From: Actinomycetes bacterium
GTDB taxonomy: Bacteria > Actinomycetota > Thermoleophilia > Solirubrobacterales > Solirubrobacteraceae
Assembly: GCA_021820105.1 (NCBI GenBank)
Contig: JAKAED010000002.1
Coordinates: 1 to 64,000, forward strand
Reading direction: 5' to 3'
DNA: 64,000 nt
The notes below the pieces were generated by a model, which saw only the letters and a list, made by a program, of their open reading frames with translations, made no database searches and had not been told where the DNA came from. This document shows positions 10,077 through 18,976 of this stretch, piece after piece. A program made the position numbers and the translations under genes. Numbering within the stretch: the stretch's first letter is position 1; each line of letters begins with the position of its first letter.

Positions 10077-11778
10077 TGTGGAGTCCCATCTCGCCGCCCT
10101 CGCTGCGCGCAACGCCGGCATCCTCGATGATTCGTGGCAAGGCTCCGAAGATGGCGGCCCCCTTGGCCACGGCCAGGTCCGGGTCTGAGAGCTTCGCGTC
10201 CCAGCCGAACTCGCGCTTGAGCGCCTCCGCGACCGCCGGCATCCTCGACGAGCCGCCGACTAGCAGGACATCGCTGATCTGCGCCTTGGCCTCCGGGTAC
10301 TTCTCGTCGAGCGCCTCAAGCGCCAGGTGAGTGATCTCGATGGTCCGATCCAGAAGATGCTTGGTCATCTCCTCGAGCTGAGCACGTGTGATCTCCACCT
10401 TCACCGCCCGGCCGTTGTGGCGGACGATGACCTTGCGCGACTGCACCTGAGAGAGCTGCTGCTTGGCGTTTTCCGCCTGGTTCCAGATCTCCTGGATCGC
10501 GATGTCGTCGTCGCGGATCGAGTCATCGCCGAGCTGAGCGGTGACTTCGCTGAGGATGTGGTCGACGAGCGCCGCATCCCAGTCGCTACCACCCAGCCTG
10601 CGCTCGCCGTCCAGCGCAAGAATTCGCGCAGCGTCATCGCTGAACCGAACCACGGCGACATCGAACGTGCTGCCACCAAGGTCGTAGACGACGACGGTAC
10701 GCCGGTCCTCGAAACCAATCCCGCAGGCGAGCGCGGCAGCGACCGGCTCAGAGATGAGTTCTATGACCTTGATGCCCGCGAGCTTGGCCGCTTCGTGGGT
10801 TCTCGCCTTCTCAAGCATTCCGAAGTAGGCGGGCACGGCGATGACGGCCCGCTCGACCGTGCGGCCGGTGTCAGCCTGGGCTCCCTGAATTAGGCGCCTG
10901 AGAATGAGCGCCGATAGAGCGGGAGCTGTGTACTCACGTCCGTAGAACTCAAGGACATAGTCCGTGTTGCCCAGCTCGCGGCGGATCAACGACACGACGC
11001 TGTCGGGCATAACAACAGCCATTTCCTTAGCCGGCACCCCGACGACGACGTGTGACTCGTCCTCGAAGTAGAGAACCGACGGCGTTGTGTCGTAGCCCAG
11101 TTCGTTGCGCGCAACGATCGGCCGGCCGTTGTCATCTATGTAGGCCACGGCCGCGTAGGTAGCACCAAGATCGATGCCGAAGCCCGAGCTGTCCTGCACC
11201 ACCCACTGGTCGGCACCTAGAGCTGGCCTCGCCGGAATCGACAGCAGCCGTCGTTCCTTCTCAACCGCCGCCTCGGCGGCTGAGATGGCCTTCTGCACCT
11301 GGTCGTCGGCATCCAGCCGGGCCTGGAGGTTGGACAGCTCGCTGTCTAGCCGCTTGCGCTCCTCGCTGACGCGCACCGTGGCCGCAATGCGTCCGTCGCT
11401 TAGGCTGAGTCCGTGTGCCGCCCAGCGCGCCGCGCCCAGTTGCCCCTGCACCAACAGGTCGTCGACGCGACTGAGCTCCGAAGATTCTCCGGATTGGGTG
11501 GGCTGCTCAGACCACCAAGCCTTCTGGAGCATCTGTTCCCCGAACTCCGCTCTCAGGCGCTCATCGGCGCTCCGGCATAGGGCCGCGACATCGGCAAAGC
11601 GCGTGCCTGGCTTGAAGCCGTTCCAGTAGGCGCGCACATCGCGCACCTGCCGACCGACCTCAGCTTCGGAGGCGCTGAGGTCGATTGCGTAGCGGCTGAT
11701 GATGTCATCCGTCAGTCCACGCTTCGCGTCCTGCTTGGCCAGGTAATCGCGTTGATATCGCTGTCTGTCGAACGCCAT
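10066..11778 (-). CDS. Hsp70-like ATPase domain protein with N-terminal helical adapter, no substrate-binding domain
   Basis: MAFDRQRYQRDYLAKQDAKRGL... then GFGIDLGATYAAVAYIDDNG...VYDLGGSTFD...VGGSSRMPA; ends about 30 aa after the NBD. Confidence 0.9.
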   Translation of the reverse strand: MAFDRQRYQRDYLAKQDAKRGLTDDIISRYAIDLSASEAEVGRQVRDVRAYWNGFKPGTRFADVAALCRSADERLRAEFGEQMLQKAWWSEQPTQSGESSELSRVDDLLVQGQLGAARWAAHGLSLSDGRIAATVRVSEERKRLDSELSNLQARLDADDQVQKAISAAEAAVEKERRLLSIPARPALGADQWVVQDSSGFGIDLGATYAAVAYIDDNGRPIVARNELGYDTTPSVLYFEDESHVVVGVPAKEMAVVMPDSVVSLIRRELGNTDYVLEFYGREYTAPALSALILRRLIQGAQADTGRTVERAVIAVPAYFGMLEKARTHEAAKLAGIKVIELISEPVAAALACGIGFEDRRTVVVYDLGGSTFDVAVVRFSDDAARILALDGERRLGGSDWDAALVDHILSEVTAQLGDDSIRDDDIAIQEIWNQAENAKQQLSQVQSRKVIVRHNGRAVKVEITRAQLEEMTKHLLDRTIEITHLALEALDEKYPEAKAQISDVLLVGGSSRMPAVAEALKREFGWDAKLSDPDLAVAKGAAIFGALPRIIEDAGVARSEGGEMGLHIVV

Positions 11779-11799
11779 CGCCCCGTGACCTTCTGTCGC

Positions 11800-13527
11800 T
11801 TACGACATGACCGTCAGAACGGCCAGGCTGTCCTTGTCACGCTGCATGGTGTCGGCATCGAGGAACGAGATGCGCCCCTCGAACTTGACATCGCGTCCGC
11901 TCTTTGGCTCCCGGGCATGCACGCGCACGAGGCCGTCACCGTCGATGGTGAGCTGGACCTCAATCGGGGAGTGAGCGGGCAGGTTGAACTCGGACAGACC
12001 TTTGATGCGTTTGGCCTGGATAATGCGGTTCTCGGCGAGGGCGCGGCCAACGACTGTGCCCGCCTGCTCGTAGAGAGCGACCTCAATCTCGGGCGCGTTG
12101 GCGAAGGCGGTCATGGCCGTGATGGTCGCCGGCACCTTGAGGGGAATCTCCGTTCCGGCCGGGACGATGTGCTCGACGTAGAGCGGGGTCGGCCCCTTGC
12201 TCGGGTCGTCCCAACCATCGACGGTCGTGTCCGCGAGCGCAATACCCACGGCCTTGGGGAGCGAGCCGATGATCTCGCGCTCGCCCATCTTCTTCAGATC
12301 GTCCCTGTCGAGTCCGGTCTCCCTCTCTGCCCGGACCAGGGCGCTCTGGCTTTCCGCCTCAGTCTCAGCGAAGACCGGGGTGGACGGCTCACCCTGGGCG
12401 CCAGACGCGGTCTCGCCGTCCGAGTCCTGCCACTCGACGATCTTGCCCCACTGGGCAGCGGCGTAGAGCGCTGCACCCTTGGCCACGGCCAGATCCGGAT
12501 CCGAGAGCTTCGCGTCCCAGCCGAACTCGCGCTTGAGCGCCTCCGCCACCGCCGGCATCCTCGACGAGCCGCCGACTAGCAGGACATCGCTGATCTGCGC
12601 CTTGGCCTCCGGGTACTTCTCGTCGAGCGCGTCAAGCGCCAGGTGAGTGATCTCGATGGTCCGATCCAGAAGATGCTTGGTCATCTCCTCGAACTGGGCA
12701 CGGGTGATCTCAAACGTGGCCGCGCCGCCACTGTGGCGCACGATGACCTTGCGCGACTGCATCTGAGAGAGCTGCTGCTTGGCCTTTTCCGCCTGGTTCC
12801 AGATCTCCTGGATCGCCATGTCGTCGTCGCGGATCGAGTCATCGCCGAGCTGGGCGGTCACCTCGCCGACGATGTGGTCCACGAGGGCGCTGTCCCAATC
12901 TGCCCCGCCGAGGAGGTGGTCGCCCTTGACGGCGAGGACGCGAATCTCATCGGTGCCGAGGCGGATGACGGTTACGTCGAAGGTGCCGCCGCCGAGGTCG
13001 TAGACGAGGATCGTCTTGGTCTCGGAGTCGGTGCCGAGGCCGTAGGAGAGCGCCGCCGCGACCGGTTCGGGGACGATGCCGATGACCTGGATGCCAGCCA
13101 GCTCGCCCGCCTCGCGCGTGGCCGCCTTCTCCAACATGCCGAAGTAGGCGGGCACCGTGATGACGGCCTGCGCCAGCTTGCGACCCGAGTCGGCCTCCGC
13201 GCCCCGGGAGACCTCCTTGAGGATGAGTGATGAGAGAGCCGGAGCGGAGTACTCGCGCCCGAAGAACTCACGCACGTACCCCTCGTTGCCCATCTCGCGC
13301 TTGATCAACGAGATAACGCTGTCTGGAGCGATCTTCGCCGTCTCCTTGGCGGTCTCACCGACGACGACGTTGGTCTCGTTCTCGAAGTAGATGACCGACG
13401 GAGTGGTCTCGTTCCCGAGGGCGTTGCGCGCGATCACGGGCTTTCCCGCCTCGTCGATAAAGGAGACAGCGGAATAGGTGGTCCCGAGGTCGATCCCAAA
13501 CACTCCCTGCTTAGCCTCTTCACTCAT
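11800..13527 (-). CDS. Hsp70/DnaK-family protein
   Basis: MSEEAKQGVFGIDLGTTYSAVSFIDEAGKPVIARNALGNETTPSV...; full NBD and beta-SBD, no obvious helical lid. Confidence 0.95.
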   Translation of the reverse strand: MSEEAKQGVFGIDLGTTYSAVSFIDEAGKPVIARNALGNETTPSVIYFENETNVVVGETAKETAKIAPDSVISLIKREMGNEGYVREFFGREYSAPALSSLILKEVSRGAEADSGRKLAQAVITVPAYFGMLEKAATREAGELAGIQVIGIVPEPVAAALSYGLGTDSETKTILVYDLGGGTFDVTVIRLGTDEIRVLAVKGDHLLGGADWDSALVDHIVGEVTAQLGDDSIRDDDMAIQEIWNQAEKAKQQLSQMQSRKVIVRHSGGAATFEITRAQFEEMTKHLLDRTIEITHLALDALDEKYPEAKAQISDVLLVGGSSRMPAVAEALKREFGWDAKLSDPDLAVAKGAALYAAAQWGKIVEWQDSDGETASGAQGEPSTPVFAETEAESQSALVRAERETGLDRDDLKKMGEREIIGSLPKAVGIALADTTVDGWDDPSKGPTPLYVEHIVPAGTEIPLKVPATITAMTAFANAPEIEVALYEQAGTVVGRALAENRIIQAKRIKGLSEFNLPAHSPIEVQLTIDGDGLVRVHAREPKSGRDVKFEGRISFLDADTMQRDKDSLAVLTVMS

Positions 13528-13614
13528 GGTCCAGCGCCTTTCCTCAATCGTTACAGCAACGGTCAGTAGCGGTCAGCGGTGAACCACTGACCGGGCGAGC
13601 CCTGCCAACGTACG

Positions 13615-14658
13615 TCACGGAATGTCTCCCGCTGCCGGCTCGCTCGGCTCGGAAAGGGTGACTGCATCGGAAGTCGTGGACGACGCACTTGGCTCAGGCT
13701 CGGTCTCGACTGCCAGCGGTGTCTCGACCGCCCCTTCGGCGCTCGCGGAGGCCGACTCGTCCAGGACGAACACTGTTACGCGCGCAGCCGCGATTACATT
13801 CTCGCCCTCGATGTCTCGGTAGCCGGGCGAGAGCACCGTCGCAACTTTGCCCGTGAGATCCGGGTCGGCCGTCGGGGTCTTGCCAGACGCGCGGTGCACT
13901 CGTGCCTCGTAGGCATCGCCCGTGTCAGGTGCGTAGCTGGCGATTCCATTGTCTTCTAGCGCCAGCTCAAGCGAGGCGGCGAAGCTGCGCAGTAACTCTA
14001 CGGCCTTGCTGGGGTCGAAGGGCTCAGGCAGCATCTCGGCTTGGCGCAGAATGTCGTCACGCACTCGGCAGACTTCGCTGACCAAAGGCCGCAACACCGA
14101 CCGGCGCTCACCACGACGCAAACGTTCCAGTTCGGCGTGCATGGAGTCGATGACTCCCTCGCGTTGCGAAGCTCGCGTGTTGAATTTCTCGGTCTCGTCG
14201 AGGATCCGCGAAAGTTGCTCCTGCACAGCACCGAGCGGATCGGTAACCGCTGCCTCGGTCTCCCTTGCTGCTCCATCTTCGAGCGAACTCGCGGTCGTGT
14301 CCGGAGCCACTGGCTCGTCGGGCTCTGTTGCCTCGCAGCTGACGCGCGGCTCCACCTCATGCTCAGGAGACAGCGAGTCGCCCGTCGCCGAGACTGCGAC
14401 AACACCACCGCTGAAATCGGCAGCCGCAGCGTCGCCGACCAAAACCTCGCCGCTCAGATGCTCAGCCATCTGGCCTGTGCGCGATTCCTTGCCGAGTGAC
14501 GGATCGAACTCAATCTCGTCGAACTCAACCAACCGTACGCAACCCCATGCTAGAGCTGGTATCGCCCGACCCTGCGACATGCGCACCGCACTCAGCGAAG
14601 CGGCCGCCCGGTAAGTCCGCTCCGTGCGCCGACATTCCACGGCTTCGCAGGCGGGCAC
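13615..14658 (-). CDS. divergent GrpE-like nucleotide exchange factor
   Basis: Coiled coil (VQEQLSRILDETEKFNTRASQREGVIDSMHAELERLRRGE) followed by GrpE-like head and beta wing (GKVATVLSPGYRDIEGENVIAAARVTVFV); next to three Hsp70s; start codon uncertain. Confidence 0.7.
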   Translation of the reverse strand: MPACEAVECRRTERTYRAAASLSAVRMSQGRAIPALAWGCVRLVEFDEIEFDPSLGKESRTGQMAEHLSGEVLVGDAAAADFSGGVVAVSATGDSLSPEHEVEPRVSCEATEPDEPVAPDTTASSLEDGAARETEAAVTDPLGAVQEQLSRILDETEKFNTRASQREGVIDSMHAELERLRRGERRSVLRPLVSEVCRVRDDILRQAEMLPEPFDPSKAVELLRSFAASLELALEDNGIASYAPDTGDAYEARVHRASGKTPTADPDLTGKVATVLSPGYRDIEGENVIAAARVTVFVLDESASASAEGAVETPLAVETEPEPSASSTTSDAVTLSEPSEPAAGDIP

Positions 14659-15216
14659 GTAAGCCAGCTTGTTTCGCAGAGGCAGTAGCCACGCACCCTG
14701 ACCGGTCCATAATCGGATTATTCACCTTTTGGGAGTGCACTTGCCGTCCTATCCGAGCAATTAACACCTAGGTGGCTGGATTGCCATGGGCGACCCGTCT
14801 AGGTTCGAGCCGCCCAAATGATGGGGCGGTCAATACGTATCGCGACCGCCGGAGCACTCAGATGCACTCGCAGAGCTGGCGACCCCATTTGGCACGAAGT
14901 GGACCGGTGGAAGCAGAACAGGACGGCGGTCGAGCATGCGCTCCGATGGATCACCACAATCATCTGCGACTCGCTGTAGCGGCTGTCAGCCGCCGAACAT
15001 AAGGTCCACAGTCGGGTATTGGCAGCGCTGCTGACTCCTTCGCGGTCGCGTTCACCGAACCGATCGACTGTTATGAACATGGGGCCCGGCTACGCGGAGG
15101 CGACCCGTGAGCAGGCGCCCCGGGTCTTTACCCAACTCCGGCGGCTTGAGTGTCTCGAGCACGGCCTGCGGGTCGAGCCGTTCCCTATGGTCGGACGATG
15201 CCAGGCGCCACCGGCG

Positions 15217-16170
15217 CTACTTGCTAGCGACAACGCGGGCGGCATCAAGGCGGGCTCGCAGTAGGGCGTGGTGGACCTTGCTCTCTGCAGCGAGAAGCTG
15301 TGCTGTCGACTTCTGCTGTATCTGCCAATCCACGGCGGTGCTGACCCAGTGGTCTAGGTCGGTCGTCAGGCTGCCCATGTCGTCACGCCACGTACTGATC
15401 GCTGTTGGCTCATTGGCGGCGGTGTAGAAGTGATTAGCTCTTGCAAACGCGGTGAGGTAGGTAACGTCGCGCTCAACCTTGGAGGTCATCCGGTACCTGC
15501 TGAACCGACTAGCAGCAGAGTTCTTGTCCTTGAACGCCGCGAGTCCGGCCGACGCAGACGCGTACTGTGTTGTTCCTAGGGCTTGTTTGCCCTGGGTGAA
15601 CAGCTGCGCGTAGTGGTCGACGCTGCCTGTGAGGATCCTGCGGACTTTCGCTTTCGCTGTTGCGCTAACCACCGGAACCCTCGGCAGCTTGAATGCAGGA
15701 CCGGTCCAAGAACCGTGCGGGCAGCCTGGTCCAGCGGGGCTGCACGTGCGCGTGATCTTCGTCTTCACGCCATGGAGGGCGAAGGTAGTCCCGCTTGACG
15801 ATCGAATCGACACCGCGAACCGGCTCGCCGTGCCTGACGCTCGCAGCGACTGTATCCCGCGGAGGTGGTGGTCAACGTTGCCCAGTGTTACGGGTGTCTC
15901 GAGCACGTAACTGTGGTAGGCCTGATAGTCCGACGCAATGAGCTTGAGAGCTTGGCCGAGTAGCGCTTTCGCGTCTGCATCAGCGCTCGCGACGCTAGTG
16001 GTCGTCATGGCGAGCTTCCTGCTGGTGTTCTTGAGCTTCTGCTTCGGATTGCTGGCGATTACTGCTCCGATGAGGGCCACAAGCAGCAGCGCTGTGACGA
16101 CTTGTGCCCAGCGCGGCCAACCCCTGAAGGTCCGCCACGGATGCCGGTACCAAGCCCAAATACTCCTCAT
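15217..16170 (-). CDS. hypothetical membrane-anchored extracytoplasmic protein
   Basis: 317 aa with N-terminal TM (VVTALLLVALIGAVIAS); coherent ORF. Confidence 0.6.
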   Translation of the reverse strand: MRSIWAWYRHPWRTFRGWPRWAQVVTALLLVALIGAVIASNPKQKLKNTSRKLAMTTTSVASADADAKALLGQALKLIASDYQAYHSYVLETPVTLGNVDHHLRGIQSLRASGTASRFAVSIRSSSGTTFALHGVKTKITRTCSPAGPGCPHGSWTGPAFKLPRVPVVSATAKAKVRRILTGSVDHYAQLFTQGKQALGTTQYASASAGLAAFKDKNSAASRFSRYRMTSKVERDVTYLTAFARANHFYTAANEPTAISTWRDDMGSLTTDLDHWVSTAVDWQIQQKSTAQLLAAESKVHHALLRARLDAARVVASK

Positions 16171-16301
16171 CAGAACTCACACTACCCGGCAACGACACTG
16201 CTGCCAATCGCTCTAGGTGTAATCCCAGTCACCAAGATGTCTGCCGCCAGACCAACGACAGAGCCATTGCCGGGGGCCACGCAGGTCCCACCGCGCGTGA
16301 C

Positions 16302-17252
16302 TCATTGTCCGAGGCGACGGATGTGCTGAATTCGATGTCTGGCAAAGGTCCGCAGCTCTACGATTTCGCCGACCTCCGCGGCCAACGCTGCCCAGACTTC
16401 GAGCGCGTTCCCATACTGGCCGCTCGCCTCAAGTAACCTGGCGAGCTTGAATTCGTCAAATGGCAAGTCCATGGGCTCCAGCCGAGTCCGGGCCAACTGT
16501 TCAACTGCCAGTCGGTAAGCGTTCTCGGCGTAAGCCGAGCGACCGTCCGCTCGGAGCAGATCACCGAGCGCACAGGCTCCTCGCGCCACAACCATTGGTG
16601 GCCCCAGTGTGAGCATCTCGACAACCAGACGTTCCAGTTCGACGCGCCGGTCAAGCCGTTTGAGCACTTCGATCCCTGCGACGTACAGCGACTCGAGCAG
16701 TTCAGTATTGGCCTGAGCCCAGTCGGCTAAAAGCTTCTCGGCCCATGCTATTCCCGCCAACCGGTCCTGCGGCAGTACAACCCTTCGACCGCAAACATCG
16801 ATCCGGAAGTCGTCAGCATCGAATAGTTGAAGCTGCGCGGAATTAACCACCTGCTCTGTGAGAATCGGCTCGAACAGGCGCGCGCGCAGCACAGCCTCGA
16901 TCCCGAACTCGAGCAACCCCAGCGCTAACTTCGGTGCGCCTCTCTCGACCATCAGGGTCGCGAGCAGGCGGCACGCATCGCCGACGGGAGAAGTAATCTT
17001 TGCGCCGAGGATCCCATGCAGAGCATGCTCTATCGCCTCGTCGGGCGCCTTGTCGCGTACTAGGCCACTTATGATCGCTCGGACTGGATGATCGGCACGG
17101 GCGCGTTCGTCGACGATCACATCCCACAACAGTTCTGCAGCCTCCTCTTGCCCATGCGCCAGCAGACCCTCGGCCCTAAACACCACGTTTGTCGCTGCGG
17201 ATTGATCTCGCAGCCATCGGAGCTCCTCCCAGTGATGACTGCTGAGCGTCAC
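16302..17252 (-). CDS. hypothetical TPR-like helical repeat protein
   Basis: 316 aa, helical pairs such as LGDLLRADGRSAYAENAYRLAVEQL and LARLLEASGQYGNALEVWAALA. Confidence 0.65.
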   Translation of the reverse strand: MTLSSHHWEELRWLRDQSAATNVVFRAEGLLAHGQEEAAELLWDVIVDERARADHPVRAIISGLVRDKAPDEAIEHALHGILGAKITSPVGDACRLLATLMVERGAPKLALGLLEFGIEAVLRARLFEPILTEQVVNSAQLQLFDADDFRIDVCGRRVVLPQDRLAGIAWAEKLLADWAQANTELLESLYVAGIEVLKRLDRRVELERLVVEMLTLGPPMVVARGACALGDLLRADGRSAYAENAYRLAVEQLARTRLEPMDLPFDEFKLARLLEASGQYGNALEVWAALAAEVGEIVELRTFARHRIQHIRRLGQ

Positions 17253-17510
17253 CGCTCCTACCTTACCGACGTCGTGTGCGGCCTGTAATCAGGTCGGGCG
17301 CATTGACTTGTCATCTCGTTTCCATTCGAAGATCTTCGTCGCGCGGGTGGTCAGAGTTAGTGGCTTACCACCACGCGCGGTAACTGTCACATCGCGGTGC
17401 CTGAAACGGGTTCTGTGGTGAACCTCGCCGCCACGGGGCCCAGAGGCGGTTGCCAGCCGCCGGTGTGAGCGCGAGAATCACGACGTGATCACCAAACCAT
17501 CGATCGAGGT

Positions 17511-18020
17511 TCATCCGTCGGGTGAGTATCTGGTGTGACCGCGGCTGGGGACAGGGAGCCCCGCGCCGGGAATGAGCGTCGCCGCCGGATGCTCGTCCGA
17601 CCATGTTTGGACGCGGCTCACGCTCTCAGACACCCGCAGCTCGCACGAGGAGAGTTCCTGCCCGAGCGCGCGAATGTTCGCGACCGAAAGCGGGACGCGC
17701 ACCGCGTCATCCAACGCCACAACCGCGCCGCCAAGCCACGACACGTCCCCCGCCTGACCCCACTCCGGTGCCAGCTCCAGAAACGGCGCACCGGATCTCA
17801 CGACGATATCGGCCAGCGCGCCCCACGAAGGAGCCCGCTCCAACCAGGACAGCACCTCAGAGGTCGCGGCGACCCGACGGATCAGCGCCCGCAACTGATG
17901 CGCCGCTCGCGGGATCATCGGCAGCATCCACCGACGGCTCTGGCTATCAACCAGGCGCGCACCAGGCAACCGCGCGAACGTGATCCGGAGCTCGCCGCGT
18001 ATCTGAGCGGCGGTGCACCC
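17511..18020 (-). pseudogene. possible HARP-like/N-terminal fragment of an SNF2-type protein
   Basis: Minus frame ELRITFARLPGARLVDSQSRRWMLPMIPRAAHQLRALI resembles the region preceding SNF2 helicases; no complete gene. Confidence 0.35.
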
Positions 18021-18059
18021 AGGCTGGTCGTCGGGGTGATCTGGGATCGTGGGATCGAG

Positions 18060-18654
18060 CGGGCGTTTGTCGCCCATGCGATGCGCCTGATCCGCGAAGA
18101 GTTCAACTCGATGTGGAGCCGGCATATTCCTGCTGGGGCGTGGCCGGCGGAATTGCTTGCAACGCTCGTTCACCACCTCGGGGTGAGCTATTCCGGTTCG
18201 GCTACCGAACTTGTCGAGCAGGCGCCCAAAACCGCGGAGAGCACAGCTTTGGCGCGTGAGCGATCCGCTGCTGTGGTGTCCGACATGGTCGTTCCCGGCC
18301 TGGGGGCCGAGCTCATGCCCTACCAGTCCGCCGGGGTTGAGTACGTTCTGCAGCGACGGCGTGTGATCCTGGCGGATGAGCGGGGGCTTGGGAAGACCGC
18401 GCAGGCGCTGGCGCCAATACTGGCCGACAACGCGTTTCCGGGGATTATCGTCTGCCCCCTATCTGAAACTGCACTGGCTGGGCGAGGCCCAGCGGTGGCT
18501 GCCGTCACGTGGGGCGCGGGTGATCGACGACACCCGAACCGACGTCCACGACGCCGACCTCTACATCGTCAGCGAAACAGCACTCCAACACGTGCTCCCG
18601 CAGCTCGCACACCTCGATCTGCGGGCAGCTGTAGGAGCGCAATTCGATCAGTGA
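18060..18654 (+). pseudogene. truncated, frameshifted SNF2-family helicase
   Basis: ELMPYQSAGVEYVLQRRRVILADERGLGKTAQALAPILADNAFPGIIVCP, then the frame changes near 18463 to LKLHWLGEAQRWLPSRGARVIDDTR...DLYIVSETAL and stops. Confidence 0.72.
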
Positions 18655-18690
18655 GCGCACCCGTCAGACAGCGGCCCGAGGATCATGGTG

Positions 18691-18716
18691 GGTGGCCGGC
18701 CGTCGGGCCGGCCACC
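18691..18716. terminator. hairpin downstream of the 18731 gene
   Basis: GGTGGCCGGCC-GTCG-GGCCGGCCACC, 11-bp perfect stem. Confidence 0.55.
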
Positions 18717-18730
18717 AACGCTGTCCGCGG

Positions 18731-18976
18731 CTAGCGCGCGAGCGCGTCAGCCCGGTTCACCCGCCGGCGCGGGGACAGCTCCTCCATCGCCTCCCCCACC
18801 GCCTTGCGGACGAAGCGGGCGAGATCCCCGTGCGGCTGCCTCGGGCCTGGCCGCCAAACGCCGTCGGTGCCGCGAACGAGCACCACGGCCAGCCGCTCAC
18901 GCCGACCGTCGGAGTGCACACGGAAAGTGAACTCCACGCACGCCGCCGTCGGATCGCGGTGATCCTCTGAGTACAT
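18731..18976 (-). CDS. small hypothetical protein
   Basis: MYSEDHRDPTAACVEFTFRVHSDGRRERLAVVLVRG...; AGGAGGT Shine-Dalgarno just upstream of ATG 18976. Confidence 0.65.
   Translation of the reverse strand: MYSEDHRDPTAACVEFTFRVHSDGRRERLAVVLVRGTDGVWRPGPRQPHGDLARFVRKAVGEAMEELSPRRRVNRADALAR

Noticed and set aside
11752-12579. 275-aa plus-strand ORF opposite the Hsp70 gene
   Set aside because: Antisense ORF typical of high-GC coding DNA; no family signature, while the minus strand is clearly Hsp70.
17535-18734. 399-aa plus-strand ORF taken as one intact gene
   Set aside because: Only the ~18060-18460 part shows helicase homology and the true frame then shifts; the N-terminal part is an antisense R/P/A-rich frame.
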